Source: Phycisphaerales bacterium
GTDB taxonomy: Bacteria > Planctomycetota > Phycisphaerae > Phycisphaerales > SM1A02
DNA length: 54,518 nt
Direction of reading: 5' to 3'
Assembly (NCBI GenBank): GCA_028278245.1
Contig: JANQEQ010000095.1
Coordinates: 1-54,518 of the forward strand
The first letter of the stretch is position 1; each line of letters starts with the position of its first letter. The position numbers and the translations under genes were made by a program. The notes below the pieces were generated by a model. It was not told where the DNA came from. It saw only the letters and a program-made list of their open reading frames with translations, and searched no databases. Below are positions 45,937 through 54,518 of the stretch, one piece after another.

Positions 45937-47035
45937 ATCCGAGTCACGATCGATCAGAATTCTGCATTATCCTACAGATGTAGGTGGTAATCCGACCGGT
46001 CTGGCTCAGGCTGAACGTAGGTATGGTGCTTCTAGCACCGTGGCTGTCATCACACAATCCTCATTGGGTTACGATGTAGATATCAACCTGGATCTGAGTC
46101 GCAAGAGTCGGTTAAATCGCCTTGCCCATCGCGTGTTTTTCGCCGCACGCAGTATTCGAAATTACGACGTTTTCCACTTCAATTTTGCTCAGACATTCCT
46201 GCCCCGGCTGGGTTCACATGGTATCGACCTGCAATTGCTTCGCGCTATGGGCAAGCGCATCTTCATGACCTTTCAGGGTTGCGATGTTCGACTGGCACAA
46301 AATTGTCGTGTTAATGACCGAATCAATAGTCCCGATGCTGATCATTCCAATTTACATTGTTGCGGGGGAAATGACATTGATAAAGCGCGAGCCGTGTCCT
46401 ACATCCGTAAACATGCTCATAGGACGTTCTGCCTGAATCCTGATCTAATGCGCTATGTTCCCGATGCAGAGTTTGTTCCTTATGCAGCTGTTGATCCAGC
46501 ACTCGTCACACCAACTACTGATCAAAAAAGTAAGGGGAAATTGACAATTCTCCATGCGCCGACGAATCGACTTATCAAAGGTACCCAGCACGTTCTCGAC
46601 ATCGCTGAAAAAATCGGCAACGACAACATTGAATGGATGTTCGTTGAGAATGTACCTCATGAGGAAGCGATTCGTCGCTACCGCCAGGCAGATCTGGTAA
46701 TCGATCAACTGAGACTCGGCTGGTACGGTGCCTTTGCGGTAGAAATGATGGCCATGAGTAAACCGGTGATCTGCTACATAGCCGAAGAAGATCTTCGTTT
46801 TATACCCCAGAGGATGGCAGAGGAATTACCGATTATCGACGCCACTCCAGATACACTTCAAGATGTGCTTCAAAATCTCATCAATGCGCCGGCACGTCTG
46901 ACAGAGATCGGTGTCCGATCACGGGAATTTGTTGAAAACTGGCACGATCCGGATCGTATTGCCCGCCGCTTTCTTGAGATGTACCGCGATCCCACTATCC
47001 CATTCTGGCCGGAATCAGGACGACTTCCCGATTGA
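45929..47035 (+). CDS. GT4-like glycosyltransferase with Cys cluster (2)
   Basis: A 368-residue GT-B glycosyltransferase (IRILHYPTDVGGNPTGLAQA; LHAPTNRLIKGTQHVL; YRQADLVIDQLRLGWYG; EMMAMSKPVICY). After FQGCDVRLAQNC follows a second Cys-rich loop ending NLHCCGGND, in the same place as in the protein from 43850, so both belong to one sub-family. ATG at 45929 is chosen since it starts the natural N terminus within the end of the epimerase gene; AGGAGG lies 13 bases upstream. Substrates are unknown. Confidence 0.75.
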   Translation: MCESESRSIRILHYPTDVGGNPTGLAQAERRYGASSTVAVITQSSLGYDVDINLDLSRKSRLNRLAHRVFFAARSIRNYDVFHFNFAQTFLPRLGSHGIDLQLLRAMGKRIFMTFQGCDVRLAQNCRVNDRINSPDADHSNLHCCGGNDIDKARAVSYIRKHAHRTFCLNPDLMRYVPDAEFVPYAAVDPALVTPTTDQKSKGKLTILHAPTNRLIKGTQHVLDIAEKIGNDNIEWMFVENVPHEEAIRRYRQADLVIDQLRLGWYGAFAVEMMAMSKPVICYIAEEDLRFIPQRMAEELPIIDATPDTLQDVLQNLINAPARLTEIGVRSREFVENWHDPDRIARRFLEMYRDPTIPFWPESGRLPD

Positions 47036-47095
47036 GTCGGTATTCCTTTCGGGTAGTCGACGAAGCCGACTGAGCGTGTTACGGTGGCAGTCGCT

Positions 47096-49003
47096 TTGTG
47101 CGGAATCGCTGCCATTTTGTCTCCTACCCGATCAGACGTACTCTATCGTCATGCATCTGAAATGATCAGGCTGTTGCATCATCGCGGACCGGATGATGAG
47201 CAGGTAGTGACTTTTGACAGGGGAAGAGAAGTTCATGCACATGAGCCGGCTTCCATTGCATTAGCTCATAGTCGCTTGTCGATTCTGGATCTATCCAGCG
47301 CAGGACGTCAGCCGATGGCGGATCCCTCTGGAAGGTTCCACCTGATATTCAACGGCGAGATCTACAACTACCTCGAATTACGAGAGGATCTTGAACAGCA
47401 GGGCGAGCTATTCCAATCGAGTGGAGACACGGAAGTGCTGCTGCGACTGTTGGCGCGTGAGGGCAAAATGGCGCTGGCAAAGCTGGACGGAATGTTTGCA
47501 TTCCTGCTTCTTGATGTGATTGGTCAGAAAGTTCTGGCGGTTCGGGATCGCTTTGGGATCAAGCCGCTGTATTACTGGATTGCGCCTGATGGCAACCTTG
47601 TGATGTCCTCTGAGATCAAGGCGTTTACGGTATATCCCGGCTGGCGAGCTGAGTTGAATCGCCAACGAGCGTATGACTATCTGGCACGAGGTTTGATAGA
47701 CCACACTGCGGAGACGATGTTCAAAGACGTCTTTCAGATTCCAGCGGGACACTTGGTTGAGATCGATCTCCAAGATTCATTCGCGCGAATTTCACCTCAA
47801 CGGTGGTACAGATTATGCGCAGCATCAATCGAGATGAATCCTGATGAATGTGTGGAGCATTGTGGAGAATTACTTGGAAATTCTGTCAAACAGCACCTGA
47901 GAGCGGATGTGACGGTCGGTTCATGCCTGTCGGGGGGTTTGGATTCTTCATCGATCGTATGTCTGGCAGCAGAAGCACTTCGTGAACAAGGCATTAAAGG
48001 CGGTCAATTCACCTTTACGTCGAGGCATCCGGATGAGCTGATGGATGAATGGGAGTACGCCCAAGTTGTAGCAAGACGAACAGGAGCGAATCCCGTTGAG
48101 GTTCACCCCGAGCCGGGAGAATTTTTCAATTTGATAAGCGATCTGGTGTGGATACAGGATGAACCCTTCGGATCGGCTTCGATATTCGCTCAGTACAAAG
48201 TGTTTGAATCTGCAGCGGCACACCATGTCAAAGTTATGTTGGATGGTCAGGGTGCGGATGAGCAGCTTGCGGGGTATCACGCATTTTTCAAGGTCTACCT
48301 GCTGGAACTGATCAGGCAAGGCAAGTTGAGAACTGCCGTCAATGTGATGCGAGGACTGAAGCAAACCCATGGCCTCGGGCTTATCCGATTGCTGACTCAG
48401 GCGTTGGGCACGGCACTACCCGAGGGCATTACCAGATATTTCAATTGGCGGGGGTGTATATCACAAGTGATCGACATCAAGCGTCTTGGTCCAGAACCAG
48501 TGGATCCCTTCCATGCGATGAATGGTCAACGTCGTGGTGTACAAGCTTTCTCGATGGATCAACTTTCGGCCGGGAGTCTTCCGATGCTTCTGCACTGGGA
48601 AGATCGGAACTCAATGGCGCACAGTGTCGAGGCAAGAGTACCATTCCTGGCTTCTTCATTCGTTGAATTTGTGCTGGGTTTGCCGGCGCATGAGAAACTT
48701 GATGGTCATTGGACTAAGAAAATACTGCGTGAGGCGATGAGGAGTCTTGTTCCGGAGCAAGTTCTCCAAAGGACCGACAAGATCGCCTTTGCCACACCTG
48801 ATAGGCAATGGTTTCTTCAGAGTCATCGAGATGAAGCGGAAAGAGTACTGATGGATGCCCTGGACGCTGGTGGATCGTTGGTTCACACAAGAGGATGTGA
48901 GGTTTTGGGTTCAATACTGGACAGTCGCAGGCCCTATGATGACATTCTCTGGCGTGTGATGTGCTTTGGGGTGTGGATCAGGCGGTTTGACATTGGGGTA
49001 TGA
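47096..49003 (+). CDS. Asparagine synthase-type amidotransferase (1), TTG start
   Basis: A 635-residue glutamine-dependent AsnB-type enzyme. The N-terminal glutaminase domain needs Cys as residue 2; a TTG codon at 47096 directly followed by TGC-GGA-ATC gives Met-Cys-Gly-Ile, so I place the start there and not at the GTG four codons earlier. LLHHRGPDDE, FNGEIYNY and SGDTEVLL are glutaminase motifs. SCLSGGLDSSSIVC near residue 280 is the ATP pyrophosphatase loop of the synthase domain. In surface-glycan loci such enzymes amidate carboxyl groups, for instance of uronic acids. A second copy lies at 50142. Confidence 0.85.
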   Translation: MCGIAAILSPTRSDVLYRHASEMIRLLHHRGPDDEQVVTFDRGREVHAHEPASIALAHSRLSILDLSSAGRQPMADPSGRFHLIFNGEIYNYLELREDLEQQGELFQSSGDTEVLLRLLAREGKMALAKLDGMFAFLLLDVIGQKVLAVRDRFGIKPLYYWIAPDGNLVMSSEIKAFTVYPGWRAELNRQRAYDYLARGLIDHTAETMFKDVFQIPAGHLVEIDLQDSFARISPQRWYRLCAASIEMNPDECVEHCGELLGNSVKQHLRADVTVGSCLSGGLDSSSIVCLAAEALREQGIKGGQFTFTSRHPDELMDEWEYAQVVARRTGANPVEVHPEPGEFFNLISDLVWIQDEPFGSASIFAQYKVFESAAAHHVKVMLDGQGADEQLAGYHAFFKVYLLELIRQGKLRTAVNVMRGLKQTHGLGLIRLLTQALGTALPEGITRYFNWRGCISQVIDIKRLGPEPVDPFHAMNGQRRGVQAFSMDQLSAGSLPMLLHWEDRNSMAHSVEARVPFLASSFVEFVLGLPAHEKLDGHWTKKILREAMRSLVPEQVLQRTDKIAFATPDRQWFLQSHRDEAERVLMDALDAGGSLVHTRGCEVLGSILDSRRPYDDILWRVMCFGVWIRRFDIGV

Positions 49004-49135
49004 TCTGAGAACAAGCTACGTGGCTTCCAGAGTGTCCGCTGGTGTTGCATTTGATTGACAGTGCATAGGGGCGGCTCTAGGATTCGTGTCGATATTCGTG
49101 ATAGGAATTAGGTCAGCGAGGGGTGGAGATCCACG

Positions 49136-50140
49136 ATGGAATTAGCAGGAAAAAAGTTGCTTGTAGTTGGCGGGGCAGGTCTGATTGGAAGTCACATCGT
49201 CGATGAGCTGTTGAAGACGGATGTCGGAGAGATCGTCATCTACGACAACTTCTTCAGGGGATCGATGGACAACCTGAAAAATGCGATGGAAGACCCGAGA
49301 GTCTCGATATTCCCTCATGGTGGAGATATCCTGCAACGGGACATACTCGATAAGGCGATGGAGGGTGTGGATGGAGTGTTTCATCTTGCAGCGCTATGGA
49401 TTCTGCAATGTCACGAGTACCCAGAAAGCGCGTTTGATGTGAATGTACGCGGAACGTTCAACGTGGTTATGGCAGCCATCAAGAATAAGGTGAAGCGGGT
49501 CGTCTATTCATCCTCGGCGTCGGTGTATGGCGATGCGGTGGATATCCCGATGACGGAGGATCATCCTTACAACAACTTCACGTTCTACGGGGCGGGCAAG
49601 ATCGCAGGTGAGCACTTTTTCAAGAGCCTCGGCGCTCGGTATGGACTGGATTGGGTCGGATTGCGATACATGAACGTGTACGGTCCTCGGCAGGACTACA
49701 AAGGCGCTTACATCGCCGTGATGCATAAAATTCTGGACCGGATCGAGAGCGGTAAATCACCACTTGTGTTTGGTGACGGCTCACAGCAATACGATTTCGT
49801 ACATGTGTCAGATGTGGCACGGTCGAATGTTTTAGCGATGGAAGCGGAAGTGAGTGGGAAGTGCTACAACGTTGGAAGAGGGATCGGAACATCAATTCGT
49901 GATCTGACCGAGTTGCTTTTGCGCCTGACGGATTGTGATCTTCCGATCGAGTACCGTGAGGCGGGGCTTACATTTGTGACCAATCGGATCGGGTGTCCAA
50001 AATCAGCAGAGGAAGATCTGGGATTCAAGTGGACCATTGATCTCGAAGAGGGCATGCGGAGTCTGATCGAGTGGCGTCAAGAGGATTCCGCGGCACTGGA
50101 GACAAAACAGATGGCCGTGGGCGGAATTGGTTCAATTTAG
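49136..50140 (+). CDS. NAD-dependent epimerase/dehydratase (2), UDP-glucose 4-epimerase-like
   Basis: A 334-residue extended SDR: VVGGAGLIGSHIVDELL is the NAD loop, YSSSASVYGDAVDIP the Ser site, FYGAGK the Tyr-x3-Lys, and GLRYMNVYGPRQDYKG the substrate loop. It probably makes a nucleotide-sugar donor, possibly UDP-galactose or a uronic acid form. The gene is followed directly by the second amidotransferase gene (1-base gap). The 132-base gap before it contains nothing recognisable. Confidence 0.85.
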   Translation: MELAGKKLLVVGGAGLIGSHIVDELLKTDVGEIVIYDNFFRGSMDNLKNAMEDPRVSIFPHGGDILQRDILDKAMEGVDGVFHLAALWILQCHEYPESAFDVNVRGTFNVVMAAIKNKVKRVVYSSSASVYGDAVDIPMTEDHPYNNFTFYGAGKIAGEHFFKSLGARYGLDWVGLRYMNVYGPRQDYKGAYIAVMHKILDRIESGKSPLVFGDGSQQYDFVHVSDVARSNVLAMEAEVSGKCYNVGRGIGTSIRDLTELLLRLTDCDLPIEYREAGLTFVTNRIGCPKSAEEDLGFKWTIDLEEGMRSLIEWRQEDSAALETKQMAVGGIGSI

Positions 50141-50141
50141 A

Positions 50142-52199
50142 ATGTGTGGGCTTGCCGGCATCATTAGCCTGGGGGAGCGGCCAATCGAGCCGAAGGTCGT
50201 GAAGTCGATGTGCGATGTGATTGCACACCGTGGGCCAGACGATGCAGGATTTGCTTTTTTCGAACCGGGGGAGAGATCACTAGGCTGGGGTGGATCCTGG
50301 TCATGCTTTACCGACCCGGAGTTTCGGCACCACAATGAACATTTACCTGTCTTCGGTGGGACATATTGTCAACAACAACTGGAACGGGCTCATTTTTCAG
50401 TAGGACTGGGACATCGGCGGTTGTCGATCCTGGATCTTTCGCATTGGGGTCATCAGCCGATGGCGGGATCGGATCAACGGTATTGGATCATCTTCAATGG
50501 AGAGATCTACAACTACCGTGAGTTGCGTGAAGACCTCGAACAGAGGGGGCGTGTGTTCCGTACCCGGACCGATACCGAGGTGATCCTGAACCTCTGGGAG
50601 GAGCATGGCCTCAACTGCCTGACGATGCTTGATGGCATGTTCGCGCTGGCGATATACGACCGGCTGAAGAACTCGCTGACGCTGGCAAGGGATCGGTTTG
50701 GCGTTAAACCACTGTACTTTGCGCGAACCCGAAATTTCCTCGTCTTTGCATCTGAAATCAAAGCGATCCTCGCGAGTGGGGAGGTACCCGCAAAACTGGA
50801 TTCAGCCGGCCTCATCGAATACATGACCTTCCAGAACATGTTCCGAAGCGAAACCATCTGGCAGGATATTCAGGTGCTGGAGCCGGGTGAATATCTGACG
50901 ATAGAACCGGGCAACGTGAAACAGATTGCAACAAGAAAATATCACACGGGATTTCCCCTATTTGATCGTTCACTGGCGGACGATAACGCAGCGGCGGAAG
51001 AGGTCGCAGATGCGTTTGCCGCAGCGGTAAAACGTCAACTCGTCAGCGATGTGCCGGTGGGATCGTACCTCTCAGGTGGAATGGACAGCGGTTCGATTGT
51101 CGCTCTTGCTGGACGAAGTATTCCACGCCTTCACACATTCACGGGGGGATTCGATCTCACGAATGTGAATGGAATCGAGTCTGGTTTTGACGAACGGAAG
51201 ATGGCGGAGCAGTTGTCGTACCTGTTGCAGACAGAGCATTATGCTGTGGTGCTGCACGCGGGAGATATGCCGGCTGCAATGAACAAACTGACGTGGCACA
51301 TGGATGATCCACGGGTGGGGATGTGCCATCAGAACTGGTATACCGCAAAACTCGCCAGCAAATTTGTGAAGGTTTGCCTGGCAGGTACGGGAGGTGACGA
51401 ACTGTTTGCTGGTTATCCGTGGCGGTATCGAACGGGATTGGTGGCCGATGATATCGAGGGCTTCGATCAACGTTATTTCGAGCACTGGCATCGGTTACTG
51501 CCGCCGGATGAGTTACCGAGCCTGTTTGCAGATGAAATTCGTCCATTGAGCGATTCTGTTTGGGCAAGCTTCCAGAATATTTTACAGGATGCGCCTCCAT
51601 GGCAGCCTGATGCAACGGCGCATGAAAATCTGTTGCACCGGGCTTTGTATTTTGAGTTCAAAACATTCCTTCATGGTTTGCTGATTACGGATGATCATAT
51701 TTCGATGGCGCATAGTCTGGAGACGCGCGTTCCGTTTCTCGACAATCGCCTGGCGGATCTGGCGTGGCGACTGCCTCCATCAGTGAAGACACGCCCGGAG
51801 GCGTTGCTGGCTAACGGCACGACTGGAATGCTGGATTCAGCCGACGGGAAGCGTGTATTGAGAACCGCAATGGAGAATTACCTGCCGAAGGAATTTCTTT
51901 ACCAGCAAAAGCAGGGATTCTCTCCTCCTGACGAGAACTGGTATCGTGGCCCATCCATGGATTACATCAAATCGATTCTCCTGGACAAATGCACACTGGA
52001 ACGCCCTTGGTTTGACCAGGAATTTGTGAAAAAGAAGCTCGCTGAACATTTCGAGGGCCGACGCAACCACCGATTGCTGATATGGTCTCTCTTGAGCGTG
52101 GAGTGGATACAACGCCATTTTGCTGATAAGAGTCAAAAGAGTGGCAAAGCCCCGTCATGTCCGACACCGGCGAGCGAAACGATACTCTCGATAGACTGA
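50142..52199 (+). CDS. Asparagine synthase-type amidotransferase (2)
   Basis: A 685-residue AsnB-type enzyme starting MCGLAGIISLG, with nucleophile Cys2. I chose ATG at 50142 over one five codons earlier for that reason. IAHRGPDDAG, FNGEIYNYREL and TDTEVIL belong to the glutaminase domain; SYLSGGMDSGSIVAL near residue 309 is the pyrophosphatase loop. It differs strongly from the first copy, with an extra segment near residues 50-85, so it is probably not a recent duplicate and may have another acceptor. The transglutaminase-like gene follows after three bases. Confidence 0.85.
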   Translation: MCGLAGIISLGERPIEPKVVKSMCDVIAHRGPDDAGFAFFEPGERSLGWGGSWSCFTDPEFRHHNEHLPVFGGTYCQQQLERAHFSVGLGHRRLSILDLSHWGHQPMAGSDQRYWIIFNGEIYNYRELREDLEQRGRVFRTRTDTEVILNLWEEHGLNCLTMLDGMFALAIYDRLKNSLTLARDRFGVKPLYFARTRNFLVFASEIKAILASGEVPAKLDSAGLIEYMTFQNMFRSETIWQDIQVLEPGEYLTIEPGNVKQIATRKYHTGFPLFDRSLADDNAAAEEVADAFAAAVKRQLVSDVPVGSYLSGGMDSGSIVALAGRSIPRLHTFTGGFDLTNVNGIESGFDERKMAEQLSYLLQTEHYAVVLHAGDMPAAMNKLTWHMDDPRVGMCHQNWYTAKLASKFVKVCLAGTGGDELFAGYPWRYRTGLVADDIEGFDQRYFEHWHRLLPPDELPSLFADEIRPLSDSVWASFQNILQDAPPWQPDATAHENLLHRALYFEFKTFLHGLLITDDHISMAHSLETRVPFLDNRLADLAWRLPPSVKTRPEALLANGTTGMLDSADGKRVLRTAMENYLPKEFLYQQKQGFSPPDENWYRGPSMDYIKSILLDKCTLERPWFDQEFVKKKLAEHFEGRRNHRLLIWSLLSVEWIQRHFADKSQKSGKAPSCPTPASETILSID

Positions 52200-52202
52200 A
52201 GG

Positions 52203-53468
52203 ATGTGCGTTGGATCAATGGTAGTACCGATTATGCAGGATCGTTGCACGGCAACTTATCTCCGCGAACTCGACGTACATGCGATAGAACAGCGCGGGTG
52301 TGATTTTCTCAGCCCGCAATTTTCTCCAGAGCGTCTTGGCAAACCCCTCGAGGAAATCGACCGGGTGCGTGATTATGACTTTGAGCACTTGGCGCGTGTG
52401 GAACGACGCTTGCAAGGTGTCAATCGTCGCGTTGCTCTGGGACACATCTTTGAGGAGATTACGCACAAATGTCAAACAAATACCGAAAAGCACATCGCGG
52501 TCGCGAGGTTTCTACATAAAGCGGGTCACCACGGGATACTTCAGCCGGTCTACCCCGATGGCAGCATGGTGCATGATCCATTGGTGTTACTGGAACTGGG
52601 TGAGATGAAGTGTGGCCACGTCGCGACTGTGGCTGTGGATTTGTTTGAAGCTGCAGGTATGGAAGGCCGGTGCGTGGCACTCGGTGGGCACGTCATTACA
52701 GAGATTCACTACGATGGCGCCTGGCATTATCTCGATGCAAATCTGTTCGGGAATGGCGAAACTGTATTCAATGCAGATGGTTGTATCCCCTCCGTCAGGG
52801 AACTGAGTCATCAACCGGAGTCGCTTGATGCATTGGCAAGTCATTTTGCCCTCGTGAATGCGCCACGCATGTCAGCAGGGCCATGTCCATCAGAAGCATA
52901 CTTTACGAAGCCGGATGAAGTGCAGAGATTTTATTATCGTAAGGCTCCTCCGAATGCAGGGGAACCGATACCATCGAGCCAGTTTTATGGATGGGACAGG
53001 TTGCAGAATGATCCTGCAGATTGGGAAATAAACGATTACGATTCACGCTGTCAGCCCAGCGCTGTCAAAATACTCGAAGTAAAATCCCTGCCGCCCGAAC
53101 GTGAGGGAAAGAAACGATTAAACCTCAGGTGGTCCCAAGCGAAAACCAAGAACAACCCCGTTCTCGGTTATCGAGTGTTTCTCTCCGATCAGAGCCGAGG
53201 CTGGAACTATGGTACCTTTGCCGGATCAAAAGACGCTGAGGCATATTGGAGTAGCCGCCAGGGTTGGAAGTGTGAAATGTATGATGCACTCTACTGCGTT
53301 CCACCACATGAAATCGCGTTGATTGAAATACCCGAAACACAGGTTGAACTCGAATTAGATGCTGGTGCAACGTACTTCGTTTCGATCATGCCCTTTGCAG
53401 TTCATCATGAGAAAGTCGGGAAAAAGCTATACTACTTGTCAAACGAGTTGAAGATCACCGCTCATTGA
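52203..53468 (+). CDS. Transglutaminase-like protein with C-terminal Fn3-like domain
   Basis: A 421-residue protein with a papain-like/transglutaminase core: Cys137 in GEMKCGHVATV, His163 in LGGHVITEI and Asp178 in YLDANLF, a full catalytic triad. The last 120 residues (VKILEVKSLPP to LSNELKI) resemble a fibronectin type III domain. No signal peptide is visible. The gene directly follows an amidotransferase gene, so it may act on the amide or amine groups of the same product, but this is inference. Start ATG at 52203 or 52218; neither has a strong ribosome site. Confidence 0.65.
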   Translation: MCVGSMVVPIMQDRCTATYLRELDVHAIEQRGCDFLSPQFSPERLGKPLEEIDRVRDYDFEHLARVERRLQGVNRRVALGHIFEEITHKCQTNTEKHIAVARFLHKAGHHGILQPVYPDGSMVHDPLVLLELGEMKCGHVATVAVDLFEAAGMEGRCVALGGHVITEIHYDGAWHYLDANLFGNGETVFNADGCIPSVRELSHQPESLDALASHFALVNAPRMSAGPCPSEAYFTKPDEVQRFYYRKAPPNAGEPIPSSQFYGWDRLQNDPADWEINDYDSRCQPSAVKILEVKSLPPEREGKKRLNLRWSQAKTKNNPVLGYRVFLSDQSRGWNYGTFAGSKDAEAYWSSRQGWKCEMYDALYCVPPHEIALIEIPETQVELELDAGATYFVSIMPFAVHHEKVGKKLYYLSNELKITAH

Positions 53469-53611
53469 TCGAGTTGATTATCTGCTCCTAAATCGAGTAA
53501 ACCCTATTTTCTGATTGACTTTGACTGTTGCAACTTACGGTGGTGAATAGGTTACTGATTCAGAGTATGATGAATGTCATGTTTTTGACCTGCGAATGGA
53601 CAAGCTAACGT

Positions 53612-54518
53612 ATGCCGCTGAAATCATTTCGTGATCGAGTCGACCGATTCGCTCGAGTCTATCTCTGGCTGGCGCGAGAATATGTGTTCAGCAAGAAAGT
53701 CAGATTTATAGTGATCGTTGCACTGATGGCTGGTGGAGCGATCGCTCAGGGGGGCACAATCGCATTTGTAGCATTTGCGGTTAACCAACTTCAGAATCCA
53801 CAGAAACTTGGTGTGAATTTTCTGGACCGGATGTTGTCGAACACAATCATGATGCTCGTGATGTTTGGGACATGCCTCTTGATGATATCGCTCCTGGGAG
53901 CATGTGCGACCTACGCCGCATCTATCAAATCGCGCGCCATGGCACGATCTTGTCATGAAAGATGTGCGGTTTTGGCTCTCCGCACGATGAATGACAGCAG
54001 CAGTTTGAACCGGGCAGGACTTCCTGAGTCCGAGTCTGACCTGCGTCGACTTGTTGTTCGAAATACGAATCACATGGGGAAAGCCGTCGAGAGTTTGATC
54101 AGTCTGGCAGCACCAGCCTGGAGGATGCTGGTAGCAGCAATCATCTTGTTCTCGATTGATTTCAAATTAAGTTTGATGAGCGCTCCTCTCTTTCTGTTTC
54201 TCCTCCCAATGGTTTACAAGCTCAGTTCGGGCGTGCAGAAGAACGCTAAGAGTTTCTATGAAGACTCGGTATTGGGCTTATCAAGACGTGTGGGCGCAAT
54301 CGTACGATTAATATCGGGGCAAAACGCACTCGCTGGTCCGAGATGGACGAAACACTTCACGGAACTCTACGAGAAAGATAAGGAGGTACTCACCTATTTC
54401 GAGGAGTATGATAAACTACAACTTGCCCAAGATCGCGTTCAATTTGCCACTTCCGCGGCCACTTCCGCACTCATTGTATTTGCCATGATGGTGGGGGGGT
54501 ACATGGCTGTGGTCAGCG
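53612..54518 (+). CDS. Membrane protein resembling an ABC exporter, 5' part
   Basis: An open frame from ATG 53612 to the end of the window (302 residues, no stop), so the gene continues beyond. It has four or more hydrophobic helices (FIVIVALMAGGAIAQGG; TIMMLVMFGTCLLMISLLG; AAIILFSIDFKLSLMSAPLF; ALIVFAMMVGGYMAVV) with long polar loops, as in ABC-type exporter membrane domains (about 300 residues before an ATPase domain). The ATPase part would lie outside the window, so the call is provisional. It could export the product of this locus. The 143 bases before it hold a weak TTGACT/TGAATA promoter candidate and nothing else. Confidence 0.6.
   Translation, partial: MPLKSFRDRVDRFARVYLWLAREYVFSKKVRFIVIVALMAGGAIAQGGTIAFVAFAVNQLQNPQKLGVNFLDRMLSNTIMMLVMFGTCLLMISLLGACATYAASIKSRAMARSCHERCAVLALRTMNDSSSLNRAGLPESESDLRRLVVRNTNHMGKAVESLISLAAPAWRMLVAAIILFSIDFKLSLMSAPLFLFLLPMVYKLSSGVQKNAKSFYEDSVLGLSRRVGAIVRLISGQNALAGPRWTKHFTELYEKDKEVLTYFEEYDKLQLAQDRVQFATSAATSALIVFAMMVGGYMAVVS

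Noticed and set aside
50142..54518. A lasso-peptide cassette (AsnB-like, transglutaminase-like, ABC transporter in a row)
   Set aside because: The AsnB-type protein keeps its glutaminase Cys, the transglutaminase-like protein is far larger than a lasso B protein and carries an Fn3-like domain, no precursor peptide was found in the gaps, and glycosyltransferases and epimerases surround it.
1..54518. CRISPR arrays, insertion sequences, rRNA operons
   Set aside because: No regularly spaced repeats, transposase motifs or rRNA sequence were seen. Small degenerate elements could have been missed by eye.

Overview
The window looks like a chromosomal stretch from a bacterium of the PVC group, most probably a planctomycete (Planctomycetota). 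The reasons are the family content: four exported formylglycine-type sulfatases, twin-arginine-exported Gfo/Idh/MocA oxidoreductases, ThuA and DUF6807 (PmoA-like) proteins, an HzsA-related multidomain cytochrome with a SUMF1 tail, and a broken planctomycete-style tyrosine recombinase. This is judged by recognising families by eye; no database search was run. No rRNA, intact tRNA, CRISPR array or insertion sequence was found.

Layout. (a) 1-1014: the 3' end of an acyl-CoA synthetase/GNAT fusion, closed by a clear intrinsic terminator. (b) 1160-11865, minus strand: an eight-gene run with short gaps or overlaps. In order of transcription it holds a cupin-fold sugar isomerase-like protein, a VOC protein, DhaK, DhaL, an LsrF-type aldolase/thiolase, an HzsA-like dihaem protein with a C-terminal SUMF1 domain, a beta-propeller plus dihaem peroxidase-like fusion, and a transglutaminase-like protein. 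(c) 12132-26008, plus strand and divergent from (b): ThuA-DUF6807 fusion, exported Gfo/Idh, sialate O-acetylesterase-like esterase, second exported Gfo/Idh, ThuA-HEAT protein, XylA-like isomerase, XylB kinase and a cytosolic Gfo/Idh. (d) 26078-35002: four sulfatases and a PhoD-like phosphatase. Regions (b) to (d) read as one carbohydrate-utilisation island for a sulfated, O-acetylated glycan. Desulfation and deacetylation happen outside the cytoplasm, sugar oxidation probably in the periplasm, and isomerase/kinase/aldolase steps in the cytosol. No canonical glycoside hydrolase or polysaccharide lyase is recognisable.

(e) 35003-36852: a scar of mobile DNA. It contains an N-terminal fragment of a tyrosine recombinase, an AT-rich TerB/zinc-ribbon gene, and a row of small hairpins ending in a tRNA-Met-like 3' half.

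(f) 36853-54518: a surface-polysaccharide type locus. It holds an ATP-grasp ligase, a lipoprotein, a sulfotransferase-methyltransferase fusion, a deacetylase-like protein, three related glycosyltransferases, two nucleotide-sugar epimerases, two asparagine-synthase-type amidotransferases, a second transglutaminase-like protein and the start of a membrane protein resembling an ABC exporter. The products could make, amidate and sulfate an exported glycan.

The observation I would follow first is the translationally coupled pair at 2382-8209. Its domain plan mirrors hydrazine synthase (HzsA plus a fused HzsB/HzsC) but it sits inside a sugar-catabolism operon. Second is the exported ThuA/DUF6807/Gfo-Idh set as a possible oxidative, hydrolase-free route for cleaving glycosides.
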